From JAALLB01 sp964502215 (GTDB lineage: Bacteria > Pseudomonadota > Alphaproteobacteria > Rhizobiales > Rhizobiaceae), in contig CAZCUN010000003.1 of assembly GCA_964502215.1 (NCBI GenBank), positions 26,134-90,133 of the forward strand: DNA of 64,000 bases. The letters are read 5' to 3'. A model generated the notes under the pieces. It ran no database searches. It was not told the origin of the DNA and worked only from the letters and a program-made list of their open reading frames with translations. This document shows, piece by piece, positions 7,918-15,445 of this stretch; the stretch's first letter is position 1; the number at the start of each line of letters is the position of its first letter. A program made the position numbers and the translations under genes.

Positions 7918-9492
7918 ATGATTGAAGACCTAACCCATATCGACGACCGTTCAGCAGAAGCTGAATGTGATACGTTGACAACACCAGAGGCGCCAGTATC
8001 TGGCGGTGATGGTATGGGGTGTCATGCAGGTGCAGATCAGATGATGGAAGCTGCCAAAAAGGCAGGTAAATCAGAAATCCTTGGCCAATATGCTGAGGAT
8101 TATCCGCAAGGCCCGCACGACCAACCCCAAAGCATGTGCCCAGCATTCGGCTCTTTAAGAGTTGGGCTGCGCATGAAACGTACAGCGACAATCCTTTCAG
8201 GTTCTGCTTGCTGTGTTTACGGTTTAACCTTTACTTCGCATTTTTATGGTGCACGCCGCACAGTTGGCTATGTGCCATTTGATAGTGAAAGCTTAGTAAC
8301 AGGCAAGCTCTATGAAGACATTCGTGATGCTGTTCATGAAATGGCTGACCCTGAAAAATACGATTGTATCGTTGTAACAAGCCTATGTGTTCCAACTGCA
8401 TCAGGTGTACCGCTGCAAATGCTACCAGACTCAATAGATGGTGTGCGTATTGTAGGTATTGATGTGCCAGGCTTTGGCATTCCTACCCATGCAGAAGCAA
8501 AAGATGTGCTTGCAGGTGCAATGCTAGCTTATGCCAGAAAAGAAGTTGAGAAAGGCCCTGTTCAAGCGCCTGATAATGCTTCTGGAAGCGGCAAGCCCCG
8601 CATTACAATGTTGGGCGAAATGTTCCCAGCCGACCCAATGGGCATCGGTGCAATGTTAGAACCAATGGGTTTAGAGGCCGGCACTGTCGTTCCAACCAGA
8701 GAATGGCGCGAATTATATTCAGCCATGGATTGTGGTGCAGTTGCAGCTATCCATCCATTCTACACAGCATCAGTTCGCCAGTTTGAAGCAATTGGTCGTA
8801 AGGTCGTTGGCTCTGCACCAGTTGGTGTTGAGGGAACTGAGGCTTGGCTTCGCAACATTGGTGAAAGCTGTAATGTAAGTGCGGCTGATATTGCAAAAGC
8901 ACAAAACGCATTTTTGCCAGCGATAAAAAGCGCCTTGGATGCAACCCCAATCAAAGGTCGTATTACGCTTTCTGGCTATGAAGGTTCAGAACTTCTAGTC
9001 GCACGTCTCCTCATAGAAAGTGGTGCAGATGTGCGTTATGTTGGCTCTGCATGTCCAGCAACACGCTGGTCTGAAGATGATCGCGTATGGTTAGAATCAA
9101 AAGGCGTGCATGTAAAATTCCGCGCATCTCTAGAAGATGATTGTGCAGCGATGGAAGAGTTTAATCCTGACCTTGCAATTGGAACAACGCCTGTTGTTCA
9201 AAAAGCCAAGGAAAAAGGAACTCCAGCTCTTTATTTCACGAACCTAATTTCTGCTCGTCCATTGATGGGGCCTGCAGGCGCTGGTTCACTTGCTACTGTT
9301 ATCAATACAGCCATTGCAAACAAATCTCGCTTTGATGCGATGACAGAGTTTTTTGATGGTGTGGGTACAGGCCATACGGCAGGTGTCTGGGATAAAATGC
9401 CTGAAGATCGCCCGCAATTTAAAAAGAAATTTGCAGCCAAAGCGGCTCGCGCAGCTAACGCAGTAGACTCAGGGGAGGCCGTAGGATCATGA
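7918..9492 (+). CDS. bchY: Chlorophyllide a reductase subunit Y
   Basis: BchY is the NifD-like half of the catalytic component that converts chlorophyllide a to 3-vinyl bacteriochlorophyllide a. Cysteine-bearing segments SMCPAFGSLR and SGSACCVYGLTF are visible, as is the family segment TMLGEMFPADPMGIGAMLEP. Two start codons are adjacent, TTG 7915 and ATG 7918; ATG is preferred. The protein is about 524 residues, normal for BchY. bchZ overlaps the end by 4 bases. Confidence 0.94.
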   Translation: MIEDLTHIDDRSAEAECDTLTTPEAPVSGGDGMGCHAGADQMMEAAKKAGKSEILGQYAEDYPQGPHDQPQSMCPAFGSLRVGLRMKRTATILSGSACCVYGLTFTSHFYGARRTVGYVPFDSESLVTGKLYEDIRDAVHEMADPEKYDCIVVTSLCVPTASGVPLQMLPDSIDGVRIVGIDVPGFGIPTHAEAKDVLAGAMLAYARKEVEKGPVQAPDNASGSGKPRITMLGEMFPADPMGIGAMLEPMGLEAGTVVPTREWRELYSAMDCGAVAAIHPFYTASVRQFEAIGRKVVGSAPVGVEGTEAWLRNIGESCNVSAADIAKAQNAFLPAIKSALDATPIKGRITLSGYEGSELLVARLLIESGADVRYVGSACPATRWSEDDRVWLESKGVHVKFRASLEDDCAAMEEFNPDLAIGTTPVVQKAKEKGTPALYFTNLISARPLMGPAGAGSLATVINTAIANKSRFDAMTEFFDGVGTGHTAGVWDKMPEDRPQFKKKFAAKAARAANAVDSGEAVGS

Positions 9493-10949
9493 CATTAATT
9501 CTTGATCACGACCGCGCTGGTGGCTACTGGGGTTCAGTCTATGCCTTTACAGCAATCAAAGGATTGCAGGTAATCATTGACGGGCCTGTTGGTTGCGAAA
9601 ACTTACCAGTGACGTCGGTCCTACACTATACGGATGCCTTACCCCCTCATGAGCTTCCAATCGTAGTGACGGGTCTTGGAGAAGAAGAACTTGGCCAACA
9701 CGGTACAGAGGGTGCTATGCGCAGATCGCGCAAAACACTCGATCCTGATCTTCCCGCCGTGGTCGTCACTGGTTCAATTGCAGAAATGATTGGCGGGGGT
9801 GTTACGCCAGAAGGTGCTAATGTTCAGCGTTTTCTACCTCGCACAATCGACGAAGACCAATGGCAGTCTGCTGATAGAGCATTAAAATGGTTATGGACAG
9901 AATTCGGTCCTAAGAAGGGCAGAGTGCCTGCACTTAAAACGCGCAAAGAAGGCGAAAAGCCAAAGGTCAATATTATTGGCCCTATGTATGGCACGTTCAA
10001 CATGCCGTCTGATGTTGCTGAAATGAAAAGACTGGTTGAGGGTATCGGTGCTGAAGTTAATATGACTTTCCCGCTAGGTTCTCACCTTGCAGACATTAAT
10101 AAATTACCACAAGCGGAAGCAAACATTTGTATGTATCGTGAGTTTGGTCGCTTACTTTGTGAAGCGCTAGATAGGCCTTATTTACAAGCGCCGATGGGCA
10201 TTCATTCCACAACTGCTTTCTTGCGCAAGTTGGGTGATATGTTGGGGTTAGATCCTGAGCCGTTCATTGAGCAAGAAAAGCATACAACGCTTAAACCTAT
10301 GTGGGATCTATGGCGCTCTGTTACGCAAGATTTCCTTGGTACGGTAAGCTTTGCTGTTGTCGCAAATGAAACTTATACTCGTGGGCTTAAAAACTTCCTT
10401 GAAGAAGAAATGGGCATGCCATGTAGCTTTGCCGTTTCACGTGTTGCAGGTAAAAAAACCGATAACGTCGAAGTCCAAGAACTTTTGGCAGAAAAAATGC
10501 CAATGATTGTTTTTGGTTCATACAACGAACGTATGTATATCGCAGATCAAGGATCACGCTCGACCTTCATGGCAGCATCGTTTCCAGGCGCTGCAATTAG
10601 ACGCCACATCGGAACGCCGTTCATGGGTTATTCAGGCGCGAGTTATCTCATTCAAGAAATCTGTAATTCACTCTTTGATGTGCTGTTTAATATCTTGCCA
10701 CTTCAAAGTCAGATGGATGCAACAGCTTCGGTAACGCCAGCCCAAAGCAACAATACACTTCCATGGGACAGCGATGCACGTGTGAAACTTGATGAGGTAA
10801 TCGACAAAGAACCTATTCTTGTTCGTATCTCGGCTGCAAAAACATTGCGCGATAAAGTCGAGCAAGATGCGCTGGACGAAGGCGAAGACCGCGTTACCGT
10901 AAAGCGCGTTATAGCTTCAAATAATACAATTTCCAGAAAGGTCGCATGA
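9489..10949 (+). CDS. bchZ: Chlorophyllide a reductase subunit Z
   Basis: BchZ is the NifK-like partner of BchY in chlorophyllide reductase. The N-terminus has DHDRAGGYWGSVYAFTAIKG and GPVGCENLPVTSVLHY with a cluster-type cysteine. The 486-residue length is typical. It starts by an ATGA overlap with bchY and ends 37 bases before the next gene, with AGGAGGA in the gap. In relatives the puf promoter lies inside bchZ; I could not place it here by eye. Confidence 0.94.
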   Translation: MTLILDHDRAGGYWGSVYAFTAIKGLQVIIDGPVGCENLPVTSVLHYTDALPPHELPIVVTGLGEEELGQHGTEGAMRRSRKTLDPDLPAVVVTGSIAEMIGGGVTPEGANVQRFLPRTIDEDQWQSADRALKWLWTEFGPKKGRVPALKTRKEGEKPKVNIIGPMYGTFNMPSDVAEMKRLVEGIGAEVNMTFPLGSHLADINKLPQAEANICMYREFGRLLCEALDRPYLQAPMGIHSTTAFLRKLGDMLGLDPEPFIEQEKHTTLKPMWDLWRSVTQDFLGTVSFAVVANETYTRGLKNFLEEEMGMPCSFAVSRVAGKKTDNVEVQELLAEKMPMIVFGSYNERMYIADQGSRSTFMAASFPGAAIRRHIGTPFMGYSGASYLIQEICNSLFDVLFNILPLQSQMDATASVTPAQSNNTLPWDSDARVKLDEVIDKEPILVRISAAKTLRDKVEQDALDEGEDRVTVKRVIASNNTISRKVA

Positions 10950-10986
10950 TGACCTTTCTAATAAAATTCAATCAGGAGGAAAACAA

Positions 10987-11199
10987 ATGTCAGTAGCTGA
11001 TTTTGAAAGAACGACAACAAGTCACAGCGCAACAATGGGCGAAACATTTTTGCGCAATGCCTTAGTTGGGTTGCTTATTGCAGTCGCATTGATTGCTTTG
11101 GGTTTTGCAAGATTAACAGGAAAGACTTTTCCTGAATCACTTTGGAAAGAAGCCAAACAAACTGCACATGCAGTGGTTGGTTACGCTTTCAAATACTAA
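10987..11199 (+). CDS. pufQ: PufQ-like small membrane protein
   Basis: The 70-residue protein has a polar N-terminus, one TM span (about residues 24-42, ALVGLLIAVALIALGFARL) and a short amphipathic tail with LWKEAKQTAHAVVGYAF. It occupies exactly the pufQ slot between bchZ and pufB and has a strong AGGAGG-type site upstream. PufQ proteins are about 70-75 residues, diverge fast, and are linked to bacteriochlorophyll supply during complex assembly. Identity rests mainly on position, size and topology. Confidence 0.65.
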   Translation: MSVADFERTTTSHSATMGETFLRNALVGLLIAVALIALGFARLTGKTFPESLWKEAKQTAHAVVGYAFKY

Positions 11200-11228
11200 A
11201 CAGGTTTTCTGTTTAGTTCTTCGTAATT

Positions 11229-11283
11229 TCTCCACTTAACCTTGGAGAGATATTGGTTCAAGTGAACCAAACCTGGCCGCAGG
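11229..11283 (+). promoter_or_regulatory. Cluster of RNA hairpins between pufQ and pufB
   Basis: Three inverted repeats follow one another: TCTCCA-N8-TGGAGA (11229-11248), TTGGTTCA-AG-TGAACCAA (11253-11270) and CCTG-GCCG-CAGG (11272-11283). A GCC-GAAA-GGC tetraloop hairpin follows at 11301-11310, just before the AGGAGG site of pufB. None is followed by a T-run, so they are not simple terminators. A role in processing, or as 5' shields that stabilise pufBA mRNA, is inferred by analogy with Rhodobacter. Confidence 0.5.
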
Positions 11284-11328
11284 GTTGTTTAGCGGTAATG
11301 GCCGAAAGGCTGAGACTAGGAGGTTTCT

Positions 11329-11547
11329 ATGGCTAGTCCCGAAACTGGGTCCATGACTGGTTTAACCAGTGGTGAGGCTCGTGAGTTCCACCGGATCTTC
11401 ATGAAAAGCACAATCGCATTTACAGGTTGGGCTTTTGCTGCACACGTTCTTGTGCACCTATGGCGTCCGTGGCTCTACAATGATGGCAGTGCAACAACGT
11501 CTTCACTGATGGAAAATATTTCATCTGTGATTTCAGCACTTGTTTAA
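11329..11547 (+). CDS. pufB: LH1 light-harvesting beta polypeptide with extended C-terminus
   Basis: LH1 beta spans the membrane once and ligates bacteriochlorophyll in the core antenna ring. The core is typical: GEAREFHRIFM with H21, a TM span, AAHVLVHLWRPW with ligand H39 and W45/W48. The 72 residues exceed the usual 45-55, mostly because about 24 residues follow the WRPW motif, ending LMENISSVISALV. AGGAGG lies 5 bases before the ATG. pufA follows 14 bases later. Confidence 0.95.
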   Translation: MASPETGSMTGLTSGEAREFHRIFMKSTIAFTGWAFAAHVLVHLWRPWLYNDGSATTSSLMENISSVISALV

Positions 11548-11561
11548 GGAGAAAATGAATC

Positions 11562-11744
11562 ATGTATAAAATCTGGCTCTTTTTTGATCCGCGACGCGTG
11601 CTTGTAGCACTGGCTGTCTTTTTGTTCACCTTGGCAATTTTGATTCATTTCATTTTGCTTAGCACTGAGCGCTACAACTGGTTTGACGTAAACTCATTGG
11701 CTTCAATTTCTGAAGTTGCCCCAGCCGAAAAGCTGATTGGGTGA
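11562..11744 (+). CDS. pufA: LH1 light-harvesting alpha polypeptide
   Basis: The 60-residue alpha chain starts MYKIWLFFDPRRVLVAL, the canonical LH1-alpha entry motif. H29 in AILIHFILLST is the bacteriochlorophyll ligand, and YNWFD follows the membrane span. It pairs with PufB in the ring around the reaction centre. Upstream spacing to pufB is 14 bases with AAGGAG in it, and a strong hairpin follows downstream. Confidence 0.96.
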   Translation: MYKIWLFFDPRRVLVALAVFLFTLAILIHFILLSTERYNWFDVNSLASISEVAPAEKLIG

Positions 11745-11758
11745 TGTCACTACCAATC

Positions 11759-11791
11759 TCAGCAGGCGGTTATAATCTAGCCGCCTGCTGA
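11759..11791 (+). promoter_or_regulatory. Intercistronic pufA-pufL stem-loop
   Basis: TCAGCAGGCGG (11759-11769) pairs perfectly with CCGCCTGCTGA (11781-11791) around an 11-base loop, an 11-bp GC-rich stem. No T-run follows, so it is not a standard terminator. In Rhodobacter, hairpins at this place protect the pufBA message from 3' decay and give an excess of LH1 over reaction centre. The same role is inferred here. Confidence 0.75.
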
Positions 11792-11829
11792 AAACCTAAA
11801 CGAAATAAAACACTATTTGGAGATGGGCC

Positions 11830-12723
11830 ATGGCCTTATTAAGCTTCGAACGAAAATATCGTGTCCGTGGAGGCACGTTACTGGGTGGTGACCTGTTCGA
11901 TTTTTGGGCAGGACCCTTTTACGTAGGATTTTTTGGAGTCCTCACAATCTTTTTTGCAACCCTTGGAACTGCGTTGATTATTTATGGCGCTGCTTTGGGT
12001 GATACTTGGAATATTTGGCAAATTAACATAAGCCCGCCGGCAGCTGAATACGGTCTGTCGATGGCGCCGATGCGAGAGGGAGGATTATGGCAAATCATAA
12101 CCTTCTGTGGAACATTTGCCTTTATATCTTGGGCGCTGAGAGAGGTAGAAATCTGCCGCAAACTTGGCATGGGATATCATGTTCCTTTTGCATTCAGCAT
12201 TGCTATTCTGGCTTTTGTTACACTAAATATTTTCCGTCCAATCTTGATGTATATCAAGGATGGCGGTGAATCAGGTTGGAGTCACGGTTTTCCATATGGC
12301 ATTTACTCACACTTGGAGTGGGTGAATAACGTTGGTTATGCTTACGGTAACTTCCATTACAACCCAGCACATATGATTGCGATTACATTCTTCTTTACCA
12401 CAACACTAGCCTTAGCGCTTCATGGTGGTCTGGTGCTGTCATCGACAAACCCAGGTGCAGGTCAGGAAGTTAAAACCCCTGAGCACGAAGATACATATTT
12501 CAGAGATTTCATCGGCTATTCAGTAGGCACACTCGGCATTCACCGTGTTGGTTTGTTCCTAGCTCTAATGGCTGTTTTCTGGAGTGCCGTTTGTATCATT
12601 ATCTCTGGTCCATTCTGGGAAGATGCTTGGAGTGATTGGTGGTCATGGTGGTTAGAATTACCAGTATTCCCTCAAGATGATCTGGTCCGTGAAATTGGCG
12701 ATCTGCCATACCTAGACGAATAA
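11830..12723 (+). CDS. pufL: Photosynthetic reaction centre L subunit
   Basis: PufL binds half of the special pair, accessory pigments and the non-haem iron. Ligands are in place: H161 (accessory BChl, Rhodobacter L153), H176 and H181 in FHYNPAH (L168 and special-pair L173), H198 and H238 (iron, L190 and L230). Five TM helices are evident. Compared with the Rhodobacter L chain, about 7 residues are inserted after FRPILM (YIKDGGESGWSHG before FPYG), and the C-terminus is longer, giving 297 residues. Start ATG has GGAG upstream. Confidence 0.97.
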   Translation: MALLSFERKYRVRGGTLLGGDLFDFWAGPFYVGFFGVLTIFFATLGTALIIYGAALGDTWNIWQINISPPAAEYGLSMAPMREGGLWQIITFCGTFAFISWALREVEICRKLGMGYHVPFAFSIAILAFVTLNIFRPILMYIKDGGESGWSHGFPYGIYSHLEWVNNVGYAYGNFHYNPAHMIAITFFFTTTLALALHGGLVLSSTNPGAGQEVKTPEHEDTYFRDFIGYSVGTLGIHRVGLFLALMAVFWSAVCIIISGPFWEDAWSDWWSWWLELPVFPQDDLVREIGDLPYLDE

Positions 12724-12737
12724 GGAGAAGGTGAGTC

Positions 12738-13679
12738 ATGAAAGAATATCAAAACATCTTCACTGCCATTCAGGTACAGGGACAGCCCGAAATGGGCATC
12801 CCTCTACCAAGAGGCGATGACCCTCGCATTGGCAAGGGATCAATGAATTACCTTGCTGGTAAAATTGGTAACGCTCAAATTGGTCCAATATACCTAGGAA
12901 CTTTAGGAGTGATCTCGTTGATCTCCTTCCTTTTGGCCTTCAATATCATAGGGCTGAATTATTGGATGCAAGTGGGTTGGGATCCAGTCCAATTTGTTAG
13001 ACAGTTATTCTGGCTATCACTTGATCCGCCAGCAGCAAAATATGGTCTATCAATATTGCCTCCGCTTAAAGAGGGCGGGTGGTTTATGATTGCGGGCTTC
13101 TTCTTAACTGTGAGTGTGCTTACTTGGTGGCTGCGTACTTATCGCCGCGCTAAGGCGCTTGGTCTTGGGATGCATGTTCCAATTGCTTTTGCTTCAGCAA
13201 TCTGGCTCTTTCTTGTATTGGGTTTCATTCGCCCAATCTTAATGGGCAGTTGGAGCGAAGCTGTTCCTTACGGTGTGTTTTCGCATCTTGATTGGACGAA
13301 CAATTTTTCATTAATTTATGGAAACTTGTTCTATAATCCATTCCATGCGCTATCGATTGTATTCTTATACGGATCGGCATTATTGTTCGCGATGCACGGT
13401 GCAACTATTCTGGCTGTTAGCCGTTATGGTGGTGAGCGTGAGATTGAGCAGATAACCAACCGTGGTACTGCATCAGAACGCGCTGCTCTTTTCTGGAGAT
13501 GGACCATGGGCTTTAACGCAACCATGGAATCCATTCACCGTTGGGCTTGGTGGTTCGCAATGTTAACGACCTTAACAGGCGGTATCGGTATCTTACTTAC
13601 AGGTACAGTCGTTGATGATTGGTCAGCATGGGCAATTAAACATGGTGTGCTTCACGAAAGCGGCACAAACATTCGATAG
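12738..13679 (+). CDS. pufM: Photosynthetic reaction centre M subunit
   Basis: PufM completes the reaction-centre core. Key residues are H183 (accessory BChl), H203 (special pair, in NPFH), Y211 (Rhodobacter M210), and iron ligands H220, E235 and H267. The 313-residue length is normal. It starts 14 bases after pufL with AAGGAGAAGG in the gap. A terminator follows directly, and neither pufC nor pufX lies downstream, so the operon ends at pufM. Confidence 0.97.
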   Translation: MKEYQNIFTAIQVQGQPEMGIPLPRGDDPRIGKGSMNYLAGKIGNAQIGPIYLGTLGVISLISFLLAFNIIGLNYWMQVGWDPVQFVRQLFWLSLDPPAAKYGLSILPPLKEGGWFMIAGFFLTVSVLTWWLRTYRRAKALGLGMHVPIAFASAIWLFLVLGFIRPILMGSWSEAVPYGVFSHLDWTNNFSLIYGNLFYNPFHALSIVFLYGSALLFAMHGATILAVSRYGGEREIEQITNRGTASERAALFWRWTMGFNATMESIHRWAWWFAMLTTLTGGIGILLTGTVVDDWSAWAIKHGVLHESGTNIR

Positions 13680-13702
13680 AATATTATCGAAACTTCAAAA
13701 TC

Positions 13703-13732
13703 AAAAGGCGCTTCTAAGAAGCGCCTTTTTTT
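13703..13732. terminator. Bidirectional rho-independent terminator after pufM
   Basis: GGCGCTTC (13707-13714) and GAAGCGCC (13718-13725) form a perfect 8-bp stem with loop TAA. Seven T follow on the plus strand. On the minus strand a shorter T-run, TTTT, follows. It ends the puf operon and can also end the convergent SCP2-like gene, whose stop is at 13756. Confidence 0.9.
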
Positions 13733-13755
13733 ATGTCAGATTTTATATGAAAGAC

Positions 13756-14094
13756 TTATGTAAATTCAGGCGGTATGAAAAATCGATTAAGTTTTACAGC
13801 CAAGGCTATTGGGCCTGTATAAAATAACTTTCGCTTAAAAAAAGCTTCTTGACCCGTTGTTCTGCCCATCACCATATCTATGTAAGTTTGCGCAGACATC
13901 TTTAATGTAAGAGTTGGGTTGTCATGCTCGCCTTTATGCAAAGCACATTGATCATTTTTGATTTCAGCGAAGAAAATATCACCTTCTTCACCTGAAAGTT
14001 TAAACTGTAAAATAGCTTCAATCCCTGGCGCTGCTTTCGGGTTGAAGCGCGAGGGCATTCCTGCAATTATTTGCTGAATCGATGGATCATTCAT
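13756..14094 (-). CDS. SCP2-type sterol/lipid-carrier domain protein
   Basis: This 112-residue protein begins MNDPSIQQIIAGMPSRF and resembles a free-standing SCP2 domain: LQFKLSGEEGDIFFAEIKN, then a strand NPTLTLKMSAQTYIDMVMG and a hydrophobic C-terminal helix. Such domains bind lipids or other hydrophobic ligands. I use ATG 14094; a TTG at 14115 would add 7 residues. Its position between pufM and idi invites a link to pigment or isoprenoid handling, which is inference only. Confidence 0.7.
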   Translation of the reverse strand: MNDPSIQQIIAGMPSRFNPKAAPGIEAILQFKLSGEEGDIFFAEIKNDQCALHKGEHDNPTLTLKMSAQTYIDMVMGRTTGQEAFFKRKLFYTGPIALAVKLNRFFIPPEFT

Positions 14095-14206
14095 ATTATT
14101 AACATATTGAATCAACTATATTATCTTTAAAATTCAATATACCATTCGTCATGATAACATGCAAAAATAATGTAGAGTTTTTAAGCAATTAAGCAAGAGT
14201 TACGCT

Positions 14207-14839
14207 ATGGATGAATTTCGATATTTCCTCGGTCTTGTGTTGGTTTTAATCATGCCAATTGTCATTGCTTTTTGGGTGGTAATTCATGGTGGCTCAAAGC
14301 AATGGCGCAAGCGTAGCCCTGAGATGGCTTATTCTTTTGCAGGTTGCTTTATATTAATTGTCACATTGCTTGCTTGGTCATTTCGTAAGCAATTGCTGGG
14401 CTTAGACCTTGGGTTTAATAGCGTTCTGTTTCTAATTGGAGCTGCTATTTATATTGCATCTTTTGCACTTTGGAGGCCTGTTAAAAAGCATTTGGATTTC
14501 AAAACTTTTGCAGGTGTGCCTGAGATAACCAATACAAAAATTGAACTGATTAAAGATGGGCCTTTTGCTATTGTTCGCCATCCCAGATATTTAATGGTCG
14601 CGATTGGTGTTGTTGGATGGTGCTTGATGATCAATTATTCTGGTGGCTATTGGATCGGAGCATTCTCAATCGCAGGATTATTTTTAATTGTATGGTTGGA
14701 AGAAAAAGATCTGGTTCTGCGGTTTGGAGACGACTATCGCGCATACCAAAAACAAGTGCCACAACTTGTACCAAGGCTTGCAGGTCTAAAGCAGTTTTGG
14801 AATGAGAATTTTAAAAGTTCAGATCAGGGTAGCGATTAA
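14207..14839 (+). CDS. Membrane methyltransferase-like protein (isoprenylcysteine/phospholipid methyltransferase superfamily)
   Basis: The 210-residue protein has about five hydrophobic spans. Its C-terminal half carries the superfamily signature: GPFAIVRHPRYLM, then EEKDLVLRFGDDYRAYQKQV and PQLVPR. Members are integral membrane SAM-dependent methyltransferases, but many, such as NnrU-like proteins, have no known substrate. The 3' end overlaps convergent idi by 29 bases. It is expressed away from the SCP2-like gene. Confidence 0.65.
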   Translation: MDEFRYFLGLVLVLIMPIVIAFWVVIHGGSKQWRKRSPEMAYSFAGCFILIVTLLAWSFRKQLLGLDLGFNSVLFLIGAAIYIASFALWRPVKKHLDFKTFAGVPEITNTKIELIKDGPFAIVRHPRYLMVAIGVVGWCLMINYSGGYWIGAFSIAGLFLIVWLEEKDLVLRFGDDYRAYQKQVPQLVPRLAGLKQFWNENFKSSDQGSD

Positions 14840-15416
14840 GATAAATTCTGAACCAAGGCGTATAATGAGCAGGGTTCTTTTTCATATTCGCTTTTAATTC
14901 ATCCCCCGTTACCCATTTGATTTCACAAACCTCTTCAGGATTTAAATTCTCTTGAATATCTTGCTTTTTTACATCAGCCCTAAACATATGAACCCGCTCG
15001 CGCTCCCATAAACCACCACCAACATTTGCAGAATATTCAACGATCAAACGTTCTTCTACTGGAACTGTGAATCCAAGCTCTTCTTTAAGTCTACGATGCG
15101 CAGCTGTTTCAATATCCTCTCCAAAATGCGGGTGCGTGCAACAGGTGTTTGCCCACTGGCCGCCACAGTGATATTTCCCAAAAGCGCGACGTTGTATGAG
15201 TAATTTATCTCCATCAAAGATAAACACAGACAAAGCTAAATGATGTACCCCTTCAATATGCGCCTGTATTTTTTCAATAGGATAAAGTGTTTCGTCCGCA
15301 TTAATTCCAGGGATCATAATCGGTGGATTAGTCGGCGATAGTTCACACGCGTCCATTGCATCTTGATCTGGCCCATCAGGTGCATCTGGAGTTAGATATA
15401 AAACTTCATCAAGCAT
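14811..15416 (-). CDS. idi: Isopentenyl-diphosphate delta-isomerase, type I
   Basis: Idi interconverts IPP and DMAPP, supplying precursors for carotenoids and the phytyl tail. The type I features are present: HHLALSVFIFDGDKLLIQRR, CGGQWANTCCTHPHFGED with catalytic Cys and metal His, and a Nudix-like AAHRRLKEELGF. The 201-residue length fits. It follows hemA on the same strand by 29 bases, so it is probably the last gene of the long minus-strand photosynthesis block. Confidence 0.92.
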   Translation of the reverse strand: MLDEVLYLTPDAPDGPDQDAMDACELSPTNPPIMIPGINADETLYPIEKIQAHIEGVHHLALSVFIFDGDKLLIQRRAFGKYHCGGQWANTCCTHPHFGEDIETAAHRRLKEELGFTVPVEERLIVEYSANVGGGLWERERVHMFRADVKKQDIQENLNPEEVCEIKWVTGDELKANMKKNPAHYTPWFRIYLNRYPDLNF

Positions 15417-15445
15417 TTCTTCAATCTTCTTATTCTACAACTATT

